Shown one piece after another: positions 19,055 through 31,500 of a stretch of DNA of 64,000 nt. A model generated the notes under the pieces. The model made no database searches. It was given only the letters and a program-made list of their open reading frames with translations, and was not told the origin of the DNA. Each line of letters starts with the position of its first letter. Position 1 is the stretch's first letter. The translations under genes and the position numbers were made by a program. This stretch comes from Pempheris klunzingeri (lineage: Eukaryota > Chordata > Actinopteri > Acropomatiformes > Pempheridae): assembly GCF_042242105.1 (NCBI RefSeq), contig NC_092020.1, positions 19,498,788 to 19,562,787 of the forward strand, in the 5' to 3' direction.

Positions 19055-20675
19055 ATTTATCAGACAATGTATCAATGGACAGAAGTGTACAATTATATGG
19101 AAATAATAACTAGTATTACTTTGGCAAGATGCTGACTGAAAAAGACAACATTTTAGTGCACTTATTTTCTTTATGGGAGCATAATATTTAAAAAGAAATA
19201 ACCCCTTCGGATCACTGAGCATTATGTTATACATGTTGTTTAGATAGGCATGGGGTGTGGAATGTTCAAGTGCAATGCAGTTTGGCTGCTTTCAGTCATG
19301 GACCATTGACCATCTTCTGCAGGTGATGCTGTCTGTAATACACAGATGTTAAATGGTTTGAAACCAGTAGATCTGTGAGAGTTGAGGCATAAATGCATGC
19401 TGTTAAGAAGGATAACATACTGTATTTATTTATGTATACATCAGTGATATTTTTCTGTTCATCTGGCCCTCCTAATATACAACCTGAATTAGGCGCAGTC
19501 CACCTGAAATGGTCAACTCTTTGTGTTGTTACAGCTCGGCACTTAGACCTAGTGTCCAGGTGGAGGGGCTGTGGAGTGTGCTTGCCCATTTAGAATGTAA
19601 ACAAAGCCATGAAAAGACGGGACAGCACAGCTCCCAATGCTAATGATGGGGGAAAAAGCAGTGGTGGGTGTTAAGTACTGATCAAATATTTGTTATAATG
19701 GATGTAATTCAGTGTGGGTCAAACCTCACGCGCAATATTACCTGTACACGATCCCCACTTTTCTGTTGTTAATGCTCAGATGAACAGAACTGTTCAAAAC
19801 AGGGAAAACAAACTTCCAAATTTCCAAGTCAGCATGTAAGGATAGAAATCACTTGCAGGCATTTAAGATGTTTTTCTTCCTCAACAAAGCTTTCTTCTTT
19901 TGTTGTGACGATGCCTAATTTGATACACAGTGTAGCTACATTTCAAAAAAGTTAACGATTCAACAATATTATCACCTCATAACTGGTCGACAAGCCATGT
20001 CACATTTCAAAAGCTCCTCCGCGTTTCGCATGAAAAACGTGGCTATCATGGAGATCACAGTCGGTGCCACGTGCAGCGTGTCAGTATCGTTTTATCCATG
20101 GTGCGTCGGTCAGCAGTGTAGTGGTGCATTCAGCCACTCGTCAGCCACGTCTAGCAGATGGTGGACAGTCACAGGTAAATTAATGGAATAAGCTGGGCCA
20201 GTGAAAATGACACTACGAGGTGTATATGATGGAAGCTAGGCACACACACCACCGTTTGTTCTGGTCACTGGGTGTTGCAGAGAAACAGAAGTTATGTTTG
20301 CCACTTTGCTGGTTGCTCTTGATGTGTTATTTGAAGTGAAATAATCTGTAAATGTGGATGTTATGGAACGTGCCTCAGTTTCCCATCAGTATGTGCCACT
20401 TCCTTCCTCGGTGACATACCTGAATGTTTCTGACATTACCAGTTGGTGAGGAGTGCCTGAATGCACCGTTAGTTTTCTGTGTGGCTGCAGTCAGAAAGCT
20501 TAATAGGCAAAAGCAAAGTCTTAAAGAACTGAACTACATTTTATTGTTACAGATATTTTATAATTAAGTTATTTGAGGTAACATTCCCAGAAACAAGTGT
20601 TAATGCAGAAGAAATCATTTTGGATCATTCTCACTCCTCGTGCCAAACAGTTTGCTGTCTTTAATGTCTTTGCAG

Positions 20676-20846
20676 AGGAAGCTGGAGCTCCGTAAGCAGC
20701 GGCACAAAGTGCCGCGGATAAAGCCCATTCCAGACTGGTTTATTACTAAAACAGAAAGCCATGTGCTTGTACTTTTTAATTTTATCTTACCGCCATGTAC
20801 ATACTTGGTGACTGCAGTGATTCTGGGGCCCTTGAAGACCTGCTAA
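20676..20846 (+). CDS. znf518b: Candidate alternative terminal exon of znf518b
   Basis: A pyrimidine-rich acceptor ending TGTCTTTGCAG at 20675 is followed by an open frame that starts RKLELRKQRHKVPRIKPIPD and ends at a stop at 20846. A possible donor in the main coding exon (CAG then GTACCC, intron from 18782) is in the same phase. That splice would replace the last 91 residues with about 56 new ones. The basic, proline-containing start looks like real protein; the hydrophobic end does not. There is no transcript evidence. Confidence 0.3.
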   Translation, partial: RKLELRKQRHKVPRIKPIPDWFITKTESHVLVLFNFILPPCTYLVTAVILGPLKTC

Positions 20847-21418
20847 AAACTTGTATATTTTTCAAGAACCATCAAAAAGATAAGCAATCTTCTACACGAA
20901 CACTTTTCAGATCTGTTTCTCTTTTTACGACAGCGTTACAGCACCTGTGTGTCCTCGTTTATAATCCTGATGTATGAGGTGCTAGACCTATGATTATAGG
21001 TTTTGGTTGCCTGCAGTTTTTATTGTGTATATACGTTTTGGCCACCCACAGATTTTATTGTGTAAATACCTATAAATATCAAATGTGATGACTGGTGTTC
21101 ATACTCTGTAGGGAATGGTTACTATTCCACAGCCTCTTCTGCAGCAGCAGCCATGTTGTGCTTTCCTTTCCTAGCACTGCAGTGTCGCCAGCTGCCGTGC
21201 AGTCTTTTACATATATATATATATATGGCATTACTTTAGATGGTGTTAAACGGTGTGGCAGTTCTTTCAGAATGTTTTACTTTGCCTGTCATTCACTCAT
21301 TCCTGTGAGATCTATTCATGTCCTGTTTTAAATGTTTTTTTCTGGTTTTCCTACATCCTCATTGGCCATTGTTGTGTTCCATGCTTTTATAATAACAATT
21401 GTGTAATTCTTTTTTTCT

Positions 21419-21424
21419 ATTAAA
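21419..21424 (+). terminator. znf518b: znf518b polyadenylation signal (ATTAAA)
   Basis: The variant hexamer ATTAAA follows a T-rich stretch and lies about 500 bases before the clnk polyadenylation signal on the other strand. The two genes therefore converge tail to tail. Confidence 0.45.
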
Positions 21425-21937
21425 ACAAAGTAAACATGATCACAATTTATATGGCGTGTTACCTTTAGTTCAGCAGAATTATCTGACATGATCATCATGA
21501 AGCCTTTCTCATAGTAGAGAATCTGGTGCCCTTCTTGTTAGAAAACTAGACAATGTGCCTTTTTTCACAGCATGTTGACATGACAGGTGTTTCTAATCTG
21601 ATTTAACATTTAACAATCTTGATTAATTTGCTGTACATAAAACACTGATTGTCTTCCCAATCTGTTGTGACAAAGACGATAATTCCCCTGAAGACATTTG
21701 GACAGGTCACCGTAGGAAAAGCACAGATTTAAATAATACAATTCATTACTGATGGCTGAATTAATTAAGTGATTGTCTTTTATCTGAATGTTTTGGGCTG
21801 TTAGTACTTTCAAAAAATACAATATAATGACATCAACTTGGTCATTTTTTACTATTTTCTGACCTTTTTTGTTCTAAATGAACAGATCAATTGATAGTGA
21901 CATTAAAAGTTGGCTGCAGCAACAGATGGAACATGTT

Positions 21938-21943
21938 TTTATT
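21938..21943 (-). terminator. clnk: clnk polyadenylation signal
   Basis: AATAAA on the minus strand, 140 bases past the clnk stop codon. It suggests a short 3'UTR of about 160 nt. Confidence 0.65.
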
Positions 21944-22082
21944 GACACATAATTTGTATACAGAGTCAGCTTTTTTCCTCACGTTCATAATGAATTTTAG
22001 TGGATGCTTTGGGTGAGACTTAAAGAGGAGACGTAACAGGATGGGATCCAGCAGACCATCTTTGCAGGCACGGTGCTTTGTG

Positions 22083-25000
22083 TTACTGCAGCAGCTGGTC
22101 AACATCCCTTTTTGTTACCGGACATGTCAGCACACAGTTGTCTGGGTATTTGCATGCAGGTGTATTTCTCCCACTGATGAGTATTATTGGGAATATGGAG
22201 TGAAACTTGATGATGTCTGCCACAGTGTCAAACATCTGAGGGGAAACAAGTTGTGAGATTTAGTAAATATAACGCTAAAAGGCAGTGCTTGCTTGAACTA
22301 CCCTTTTGAACACAGAGAAATGCTCTTTAACACGTGGGATTGGGACACACTCACACAAGGTTTACTGGTACGACCGCAGTGACAATAAACACCTTGAATC
22401 TCAAATCACTCACGTCATTTGACCGTTGTCCTGTTCCCAGGGAGTACTTGCTGATGTTCTCGATGAACCGAATTTTGACATTGTAAACCTTCTTCTCGTG
22501 ATACACAGCCAGCACCAAGGGTTCACTGTTGGTGTTGATGGAGCAGTCTCGCACCAAAAAGGCCCCGTCCTAATGTGGTTAATGTGAGTGAGAAAAGAGG
22601 GCACGAACTCAGATCCTTTACTGAAGTAAAAGTAGAAATACCATGGTTTAAAAGTACTGCAATACAAGGAAAAGTCCTGATTTCCAAATGTTTAAATAAG
22701 TAAGTCACACACACACACATACACATTTCTTTGTTTTTTTTGTATTGATCATAACAGCTTTAAATAAACAGTACTTAAAGGGGCCAAATATCCCAGAAGT
22801 GTAATTAGAGGAGGATCATGTAGATGGGAATAGGAATAAGGTGGCGTTTCCTCTTTTCTACACTTGACACAAAACAAATCATTCTTTCATAGTGAAGTTT
22901 GCCTCATCCAGTGTGTTATTTGTAAATTATTGGTATGACATGTTTTTTTTTCTCTAAACAGTAACTAGTTACTATCATAGAATAATGTAATCACATAAAA
23001 TGCAATTTCCCTTAATGACGTAGTACTTGAGTAAATACTTTAAATGTACTTGAAATACATTCCATTCAGATATATTTTAATACATTTCATAGTAGAAGAG
23101 ATGCAGTACCTTGTTTACCAGGTGTAAGGCGTGCTCAGCATCTGCTCGACTACAAGGCCCGACATACCAGTCTTCAACACAGTAGGTCTGCCAAAAATAT
23201 TATAGAGTTCAATGAACAATATCTGGACACATACAGGATATTTTAGTCTTTACTGGGTGGCAGACAGTTTACCTGATGAGGCTTCTCCTTTGGAACAAAG
23301 TCATGTTGGTCAAAGTCTTCTTTAGTTTGAGGCCACTCGTGGTGATGACGTTTTGATGGCACTCTTTCTTTAAATAGAAGCTGATGTTGAGTCCTTTAAT
23401 CAATAACTGTATAATGATGCTCATGATGTATAACAGCACTTACCTAGATGTTGTTGTGACCTAAATAAAGAGGGACAGAGCACATGTAAAATCAAAGGTG
23501 ATGTCAAGGTAAACTGAAAAGTCTGAGAAATGAGAGTCACACCTTTTTTCTATATCGTGAGTCTCCAAATCCCAAGAATGCCTCTGACTGTTGTGGATGC
23601 TTTCAGCACTCTGTAGATCTAAAAACACAGACCGACATTATAAAACTATCAAGACATTTGTAACCAGTGAGTTACGTTCACAGTTATTTAGCTCTTACCT
23701 TTGGTAAATAGACTGAATTCTGCCTATTAGGATTATTATTAAAAAAAAAAGAAAAGACAATTAGATCAAAACAATGTGGCAAGATAGTTAAGGAGGCCTC
23801 AGGTTGCTAGTTTAATTGTTTTTCATTCATTCATTAATTCATTCATTCATTCATTATCTGACGCTTATCCTTAATGGTCTCAGTGGGCTGGAGCCAATCC
23901 CAGCTGGCCACGGGTGAGAGACATTGTACATCCTGGACAGTCAACCACAGGGCCGTCACATAGAGACTGACGCTCACAGTCACTGTTATGGCCATTTTAG
24001 AGTCACCGATTTACCTAACCTGCGTGTTTTTGGAGTGTGGGAGGAAGCCAGAGTACCCAGACAGAAGTCACACAAACATGGGGAGAACGTGCAAACTCCA
24101 CACAGAAAGGCCCCACCTGCAAACCTTCTTGCTGTGTGACCACCGTGCCCCCAAATTTACTTGTGCAGAATAAAAAATAATTTATGAAATTGTAATGACA
24201 ATAACATGGCTGAAAGGATTTTTACACGGCAGTAAGTGGATCACTTCACTTCTGCAGGAGAAGGCACAACAATTAAGGGAAATACAAAAATGATGAAATA
24301 GAATAACTAAAAGTAGGCATCACATACAGAGAGACCCAGTCTAGGAAGCTGTGACACAGTATGTTTTAGCTATGATGTTTCATGTTACTTACTTTTTTAG
24401 CTGTGCTCTGTCCACTGAAATGAAAAATTATACATATATTAAACATAAAATTGGTCATCGGTTTATCCAAACAAGCCATGATTCAAGCCTTAGGCCAGCG
24501 GTTCTTTTTCTAACCAGCAGATGGTGTCACTGCGTCACTGCACAAGCTGTAAACTAAGATGACCTCCTTTCACTTTTCACCATCCACGTAGAGGAGAGGG
24601 TCACATGGGATCAAGTTCAACTACAGCAAAATAAAAAAAAGTGTTGGTGTGTCTGGTGGCTTCCTGTGTGAGAGTAAAACAGCACTCACTCCCTCCTGCA
24701 GGGTTTGTGTACAGTCAGACCAGACAAGTGGTTCGCTAACTCCAAGGCAAACGGTGGAGGTGATGGAGAGCACCTGGAGGTAGACAGAATTTAACTGTAG
24801 GCATGTTCCAAACGTATTAACAAACCCAACAATTAATAAGTTGAATAGTAGTTGAGCAAGTTTACCTGTGAGAGCGCTGTGATATCAGAAAGAGAGAAAA
24901 ATCATCACCTATCATATGAGTTCCAATCAATATGACTTATTGACACAGACAACAGTGTATGTGTACGTGGTTTACCTGCTCTTCTGGCTGCACAGGTGCG

Positions 25001-26681
25001 GGCCGCCTCATCTTATCTGTAACAGCAACATGTGTATGATTGGGATGCTTCAGAGGCCAGGACGGTGACAGTGAGTAAAGTTAATTCTTCTAAATTGTCT
25101 CACCTAATCTAGTCTTTCTTCTGCCTGGCTTCAGGTCTCTATTTACAGCAGGCCCTGTGTTAAAAAAAACTATAAAGAAATCAGAACAGTGATCATGTTA
25201 ATGTGTATGTTAACTCAAGTACTGCACTCAAGTGCAATTTAGGGGTTCTGGCACTCAGTCTCATACATTTTTAGTAAACTGCAGGTTGTTTTTACGCGTT
25301 ACTTTGCCAAATACATGTAATCCCACGGCTGATTTGAGAATCATCCGATAAAGTATTATATGCTCAAAAAATCTATTGATAAAGCCCTTCTCAAATTGAG
25401 TGATTTTCATTACAGATACTTATTATGGTTTGACTTATAAAGTAGTGGTGTTACTCCTTTTCTCTTAACGCTGCATTAATCAATCAAATGAATCAAATGA
25501 AACAACATGTCACCAGCTTATACACAGCTGCATACTTCCACATCAGGCCGACATGTGGTGAGCAGTAATTTGGAATAGCGTTTCTTGCCACCTGAGAAAT
25601 GTCCAAAAATTCAATATTCACTTGATGTTTAGCTCTTGTTTGGTCTCCGGGAACAACTGACAGGGTGACAACAGACCCTTAAGAAGCTACTTTTGCTGAA
25701 AACAGCTGCCTAGAGAAGTTGAAAAGAATGAAACATGCAGTAAATGTGCTGTAAATCCAACACAATGAGCTAAGGGAGACTAAAAAGCTCTGCAGAGATG
25801 TGTGATAGTTATAAAAGTTTTAGTAACATTCACAGAACCGTTTAATTTAATGTCAAATCTTGAATAATGTAAGTTAAGTGACCCAACAGTTTTTAACCTT
25901 TGTTAAGTGGCAGCGTGTGACCAGGGAGAGAAAAGTCAGTGAAGTGATTTGGTACAGTTTTTTTTTTTACACAATTCTAGCTAATATTATCCAATATCAT
26001 CTTGATTTTAGCTTCTTCTTCTACTACCTCCACTTCCAAAACTTAGATTATGGAGATTTTTGTCCTTTTACCTGAAGTAAGTGGGATTTCTCTAGGGGGG
26101 ATGATGGAGTTGCCCTGATGGGAATGGAGAACAGAAGACAGCACATAAAGCATAAGCAAATATTTACAGTAATTCAGCTGTAATTAAACATTGATTTAAA
26201 GAAGATAAAACCTCACAGCGGAGAACGATGAAAAGCTGTGAGCCGACGATGACCTCGGAAGACCCCTGTCTTGAAAGGAAAAGAAGCTGTGATGGCCAAC
26301 AGTCTCAGTAGCGACACTAATGGTTGTAGTTTCAATAGTTCCAGCATTAGTTTCAACACTCTGAGTTTGAATCGCTCTTGTAACTCGGTCGTTGCCAGTC
26401 CCAGCAGTGCACTGCAGCAGTAGACTGTATTGATTACAGATGGAGAACACTCCGAGTGTGAACAAATCTAAAAGCCACGGTCACTGTAAAGTTGTAGACG
26501 TGCAGCTGTGAGGCCTCTGGCTGTGGGCCACATTCATGCAGGAGAGTAAAGGGAGTCTATTCACACTACATGCTTCCCTCTCTCCCCCTGCGGCTCTGGG
26601 ATAATTGTGATCTCCCACAGTCTGGCTCAGCCAACAGATGGCCCTGGAGACCCACTGGCAGATCATGCTCACTCAGCATGA

Positions 26682-26715
<34 letters not shown>

Positions 26716-27419
26716 AGATCTACACTGCTTTCATTCTCACCACAGTCTGTGGTGGACTTGTTATTTTTTTGCCTGCGCTTCATTCAACTTCATTCTAATC
26801 ATGTTCACCAGAGCTTTTCTGTGTACAACGATGCAACACACTCACTCTCATTGTGTCAACTGTGCAAACACTTCTACTAAGTTTGGACAAGTCTGGCACT
26901 TACAGTTCCGAGCTTTTGGGTTATTTGAGTCTAAGAACTCTATGTGCTATACTGTAACACATTTGAGGAAGGCACGTACAAGAAAAGCAAGACGGTGGCG
27001 TCAAACATCAAAGGTCAGATTCACTCCTACAGACGGACAGAATTACTCAGTCTCAGCTCACTACGCAACCAAGTTTGCTGTTGTTTCCTCAGCTTCACTG
27101 TCGACAAGGTTATGATACAGCTGAAATGTAAAATATATAATATTTATATTTGAAATTGGAAATTGAGCTAAAAACTAATAAATAAACTAAGAAGACACAG
27201 GCTCATTTTATGAAACCACAAAACAAATCAGGAACAAATCTAATCTTCGGCTTGAGATTTGAAAACAACACAAAGCTCTGCGTGAACGTGAATGAGAAAT
27301 GTGTCACTGTTTTCCTCTCTACCTGCATACTCTCTCTCCTCATTTAAAGGCCGTGCAGGAAGTATGCACACATTCAGCACTTCCTCCTGGTCGTCCACCT
27401 CGGCGTACTCAGGCTCCAT
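22083..27419 (-). CDS. clnk: CLNK/MIST SH2 adaptor protein, at least 333 aa, 15 exons resolved
   Basis: CLNK is a cytoplasmic adaptor of the SLP-76/BLNK family acting in immunoreceptor signalling. Exons found: 27323-27419, 26217-26269, 26072-26114, 25104-25154, 24976-25016, 24866-24876, 24690-24773, 24393-24414, 23699-23723, 23543-23618, 23444-23460, 23273-23367, 23110-23187, 22414-22569 and 22083-22235. All have GT-AG borders and add up to 1002 nt (333 residues plus stop). The N-terminus holds acidic residues with Tyr5, then ILPARP (19-24) and EREYAD, as in mammalian CLNK. A Pro- and basic-rich middle follows (IIPPREIPL, NRDLKPGRRK, SPSPPPF). The SH2 domain starts near Trp212, with FLVRD at 235-239 (Arg238 should bind phosphotyrosine), and runs to the end. 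Human CLNK is about 428 residues, so upstream exons may exist beyond 27.43 kb. The Met at 27419 follows a possible acceptor and may be internal. Four exons are 11-25 nt. Confidence 0.88.
22607..23090. repeat. Teleost repeat with TACTTAAGTA-type blocks, clnk intron
   Basis: Segments such as CAGATCCTTTACTGAAGTAA, AGTACTGCAATACAAGGAAA and GTACTTGAGTAAATACTT match a repeat family very common in fish. The copy is interrupted and decayed. Related copies are at 49.5-50.0, 58.4 and 59.1 kb. Confidence 0.55.
23822..24170 (-). mobile_element. Non-LTR retrotransposon 3' end with (ATTC)n tail, clnk intron
   Basis: A tetranucleotide ATTC run (about 23824-23857) is followed by GGCTGGAGCCAATCCCAGCT, GGAGTGTGGGAGGAAGCCAG, ACATGGGGAGAACGTGCAAA and CCACCGTGCCCCC. 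This block order is a widespread teleost repeat that I take to be the 3' end of an L2/Maui-like LINE, with the tetranucleotide as its tail, so the element points to the minus strand. The family name is from memory. It is truncated and has no reverse-transcriptase sequence. Confidence 0.6.
26684..26713. repeat. (CT)n microsatellite
   Basis: Fourteen or so uninterrupted CT units in a clnk intron. They account for the Ser-Leu repeats in the plus-strand open frames there, which are not genes. Confidence 0.9.
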
Positions 27420-27425
27420 GATGCT

Positions 27426-30400
27426 CTTACAGTTGCCGCATTTTTGATTTCTGTTCCTGTCTGTCCTGCTGCGATCCTGCGGAGAGACATATACGATACA
27501 CAAACATCATTAACCTGTGACTTTGTAAAAAGGCTGCATGGTTCTGCTCGGATATCTGAGACTCTGATCAAACTCAGCACATCACAATTTACCCTCCCGA
27601 GACCCAGAAGAAGAAAGGTTAAAATGTTATTTATTTATTTGTTATAACGTCCTTCGTGGTGGACATTGGGTAAGTGTTTTCTACAAAAAGTATTACAAGG
27701 CATCAATTTGGCATTGAATTCTTTCTCATCTGATAAATCTTGGAAATTAAATATGAAACAAATTTCAAAACCTTCAATGAGGAAAACATGTATTAAAATC
27801 AAAATGTGTAAGCTAAAGTTATTAAGTTAAAATTTGGATTTTGAGAGGCTGAAGAATATACGCCTCTGAAATCTTAACATAACATAGTTAAGACTCTTAT
27901 AAATCAAAGTGTTTTTGAAGCCCCGGATGTCCTCTTAACAGGACAGTAAGACTCAAATAGACTCCATGTATGGTGTTTGACCTACAGGTCTCAGACTCCC
28001 CTTTCAGGTCAAAACCATATACAATCATACAGTATGTCAGAAGGCGAAATCATCTCTTTCAACAGTGAGCTGTTAGAAAACTAACAACACAGCGTGACAG
28101 AGAGCCACAAAGATCTGGGACAGCAAAGATGTCATTTTGACACCAGTCTCTTTCTGCACTGACTTTTTGGTAAAAAAAAAAAAAAAAAATCTTTTGTCAA
28201 AACAATGAACTCAGTAAAAGCTGCAATCATTTTTGAGCCTTGCTGCTTCTTGCTCTATAAATCCACCAACAAACACTTACAGTTATGTAGTTATATATTC
28301 TGACAGCGAGTGTTAGATCCTATACGCATATACGACACAGTAGCACAGGAAGCTACTGTGATGTGTTGGAACATAACCCAGTGCTCGTCTTCGAGAGATT
28401 TCCTCTTTAAAGCCTTATTCTTTACAGACACACAGAAAACAAGTGATGGTGTCTGTTTCTGTGAATTAGTCTCACATTATGCAAACCGCATTGTCACTAT
28501 GTATTTTTGAGTATGAAAACTGAAAAAGAGGGTTATATTAGGATGAAACCATTGAGAGTTTTTGCATCAGTTATCGCACCACAACAACTGGTTTTTCTGT
28601 GATGAAGAGGATGAAGATGAGAGTCCCGACTGGCTTGGATGTTTTTGTCTGGCAGGTGTAGCGCCACCAACATATGCAGCACCTGAACTATTTCGCCAAT
28701 AACAGGAAATGTCCAGGCTCCATGTGTTTCATCTTAATGAGGATCGAGAGTTTATTTTGAATGACAAAGATTCATAGTTTTTTTTTTTTCACAAAGCACA
28801 AGCTCAGCTTCTTATATTGCAAGAGGTGGTTGAACTTGATTGCATCAGCCTATTAGAGCTGAACAATGTCAACATTTGTACATCACGATTTTGACTTGGC
28901 AATGCCCAATATAACTGTCCTTAATTGGCTAAAAAAAGATGATAGATAATCTCTCTATTTAGAGGCTGCAGATGGAACAGGCAAACTTGCAGTTTTCAGA
29001 AGGGGTTTTTTAACCCAGTACAGGCTCTCTTTTACCAGAATTACTGCATTTAATACTTTAAATGTTCATTTAAAGTGGTAAAATGTTCATTCAATATTAC
29101 ACAGACTGTGTGTGCTTCATTAATGTGTCAGCCTAGTGTGTGTCTGCAGCAAATATGTACATTAAACCTTCGATAGATGCATTCAAATGACACTGAAACA
29201 TTACTAATCTAATGAGCTTTAGGGAGGATAAGAGATGATTATTGTGTTAATCAGTATGACTAAATAAAATGAAATATATTTCATAATCTAACTTCAAAAG
29301 GAACCAGAAACAATGGTGATAAATTATAGCAAAAATATAGAAACTAATGCTTGTCTGCTCTGTGTTGTTCTGGCTGTGCGCTAACAATGACAGAGCAGTA
29401 CCTCACTCTTTACTCATTTCTGCGCTAAAAGGTAATTACACAGGGGGCTGCAAACTCCCCAAGTTTCCCCTGGGAACGTTCATGTGGAACCATCAGGGAA
29501 ACGCTGTGGATACGGGTGCCATAACTCACCATTATCACAGCAGACTCATGGCTGTTTCGCCTCCCTGCAGCTAACGACGGGCTGAAACACAAATGAAAAA
29601 CATCATTAGTTTAGTGTTCTGCCTAAGATTGTGGCCTTCCACCGCAATTTTGTCCTTGGACGTCTTCTTCAGTAGTTACAGAAGAAAACAGACGTCTTTA
29701 TGCACAGCTGAATGGAGCTGTTTGTGGCCCCACTCTGTTTTCAGTGGGCCTGTTGATCTGAGTCACATCTGTAACTCTCAAGTAGAAAAAAACTGTATTT
29801 CTGAGCTTATTGTGGAACCATTTTTTCTAGATATTGACTAAAGCGTCATTATCTTTATCTTTATTATCCTATTTTTTTTTTAAGTTAGACCCTTGTTTGT
29901 GAACAGATCCTTCTAGTTTAAACAGAAGGACAAATGCTACTTAAGCATGGAAACAAATAATTTAAAAATCACATGCATTTAGTTAATATTTACAACACGA
30001 TGAAGTTGAAGCAGAGTAGTTATATGCACATCACGTGTGCATATAAGGCTAGCAGTGGACAGCGTCAATGAAAAAAGAATTACGTCTGCACGCTCCCACC
30101 CACAAAAAGTTTATATATAATATCCATGGATCAATCAGTCACTCTATAACATTAGATTTATTTTGCTATATTAAACATAAAGAGATCCTTTATCACGTCC
30201 TAAATGTATGCAAATGTGTCATTTTGATAAAATGTACTAATGAAGCTTACAACAACACCAATGATAATGATAATAACAATAATAATAAAAATTCAGCTCT
30301 ACTATACTAGTGGTGAAGAATGTCACTAAACATTAAAGACAAAGATACTTAAGGGCTGGTTTGTTATTTGAGGAGATGCTTTCAGTTTTGTCTCAATTTA

Positions 30401-31410
30401 ATTGTTTGAATACATACTTACAATTTAGTATTTCAAGTGAGATTTTAGAGGAAATAACAACAGTCAAAACGCAGCCTTGTTCAGTCCAACACAGACAGGG
30501 GTTTAGCTCAAGGTGGCTAATGCTGGATATTGTTTGTACTTCTCTGCTTGTGTTACTTGTGCTCTACTTTTTAGCCGTCCTGTAGCTGTCGCTTGTGGTC
30601 ACAGTGGCTGCTGTTCAGGAAAACGCTACATCATCTCGTGCTAACAGAGCAGAGCAAGCAAACTAATACAATTATTAATCGTTAATTAAGAAGCACAGCA
30701 TTATGTCGACATAAGAACGCAAATTACTTCAGTTAAAGATACAAAGCTGTGACTGAAGGCGTTTTCCCATCAGACACATGAGACAAGAGAGCAGTTCGGA
30801 GTAGGTCAAGAAGCCACGTTAACAAAAAGTCAGATAGAAATGAGTATGATGCATACAGAGCAACAAACACCTCTGTATTCATTAGAACTGTCCCCGCGTT
30901 AATCTCAGATAAGCTATGTGTAAACGGTAGCGGTGCTGATATCACCACTTCCTCTCGACAGCATTTATTTTAAGCCTCAGAAAGGGAGGGAGTGACATTG
31001 TTTTGACTATTTCAGACACATTTGTCAAACTCAGTAAGTGCTGCTTTGTCAAAGGCTCCACATCAAATGAAGAAAAATCAAGTCCGACAACCAGCAATTG
31101 CAGCAATTGAATGGAAAACAGAGGACTGCTGGACTTTAACATCAGCTCTCTGCACTGAGACTGATACACAGGGTCTTTGTCACATATGCTCCATTTGTGT
31201 CACGTTCTAGCTTTTAAAGAAATAATATCAATTTTAATATTAGGTTTCCAGGGAAAGAGGCAAGAGAAGGAAGAGAAACTGGAGGTCAGGGTCTATGAAT
31301 TGCTCTTTGATTGACAGGTTTTTGTCTTTGAATCCCTTTGGCTGTGAAGGGAAACAAAACAGGAAGCAGGAAGGAAACCTATACCCAAAATAGAAGTAAG
31401 GCATTGACAT
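27426..31410. other. Possible clnk 5' intron and start of gene desert
   Basis: No exon could be proven here. Any upstream clnk exons (promoter, 5'UTR, N-terminal codons) would lie in this direction on the minus strand. The sequence is AT-rich, with an A-run at 28172-28190 and many stop codons in all frames. Confidence 0.4.
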
Positions 31411-31419
31411 AGCACACTA

Positions 31420-31500
31420 CCAACTCGCAGTCCCAAAAGGGAGAATCAAACCCAGCCATGGATTTGGCACTGTGGTCCAACACTCAGCCGTCTGTCTACT
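31420..31500 (-). repeat. tRNA-like sequence, possible SINE head or tRNA fossil
   Basis: On the minus strand this reads ACGGCTGAGTG, then GGACCA, and later GGGTTTGATTCTCCC. The order resembles the D arm (A box) and T arm (B box) of a tRNA at roughly correct spacing. Mismatches make a working tRNA unlikely. A degraded tRNA-derived SINE head is the better guess. Confidence 0.3.

Larger units (their letters stand above)
19055..21440 (+). other. znf518b: znf518b 3'UTR, long
   Basis: AT-rich DNA between the znf518b stop and the first convincing polyadenylation hexamer on this strand, ATTAAA at 21419-21424. It has no other gene. It includes a short (TA)n run at about 21211-21226 and the candidate alternative exon listed separately. 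A 3'UTR of about 2.4 kb is inferred. Confidence 0.45.

Noticed and set aside
24581..24620. A tempting clnk exon on the minus strand with good splice sites
   Set aside because: Including it introduces a stop codon in the phase fixed by its neighbours, while joining 24690 directly to 24414 keeps the frame.
26570..27115. A 181-codon plus-strand open frame
   Set aside because: It spans the (CT)n microsatellite and lies in a clnk intron, with no recognisable protein.
28600..28700. A short acidic plus-strand frame (DEEDEDESPDWLG)
   Set aside because: It is closed by stops after about 33 codons, shows no splice context, and is best explained by purine-rich sequence.
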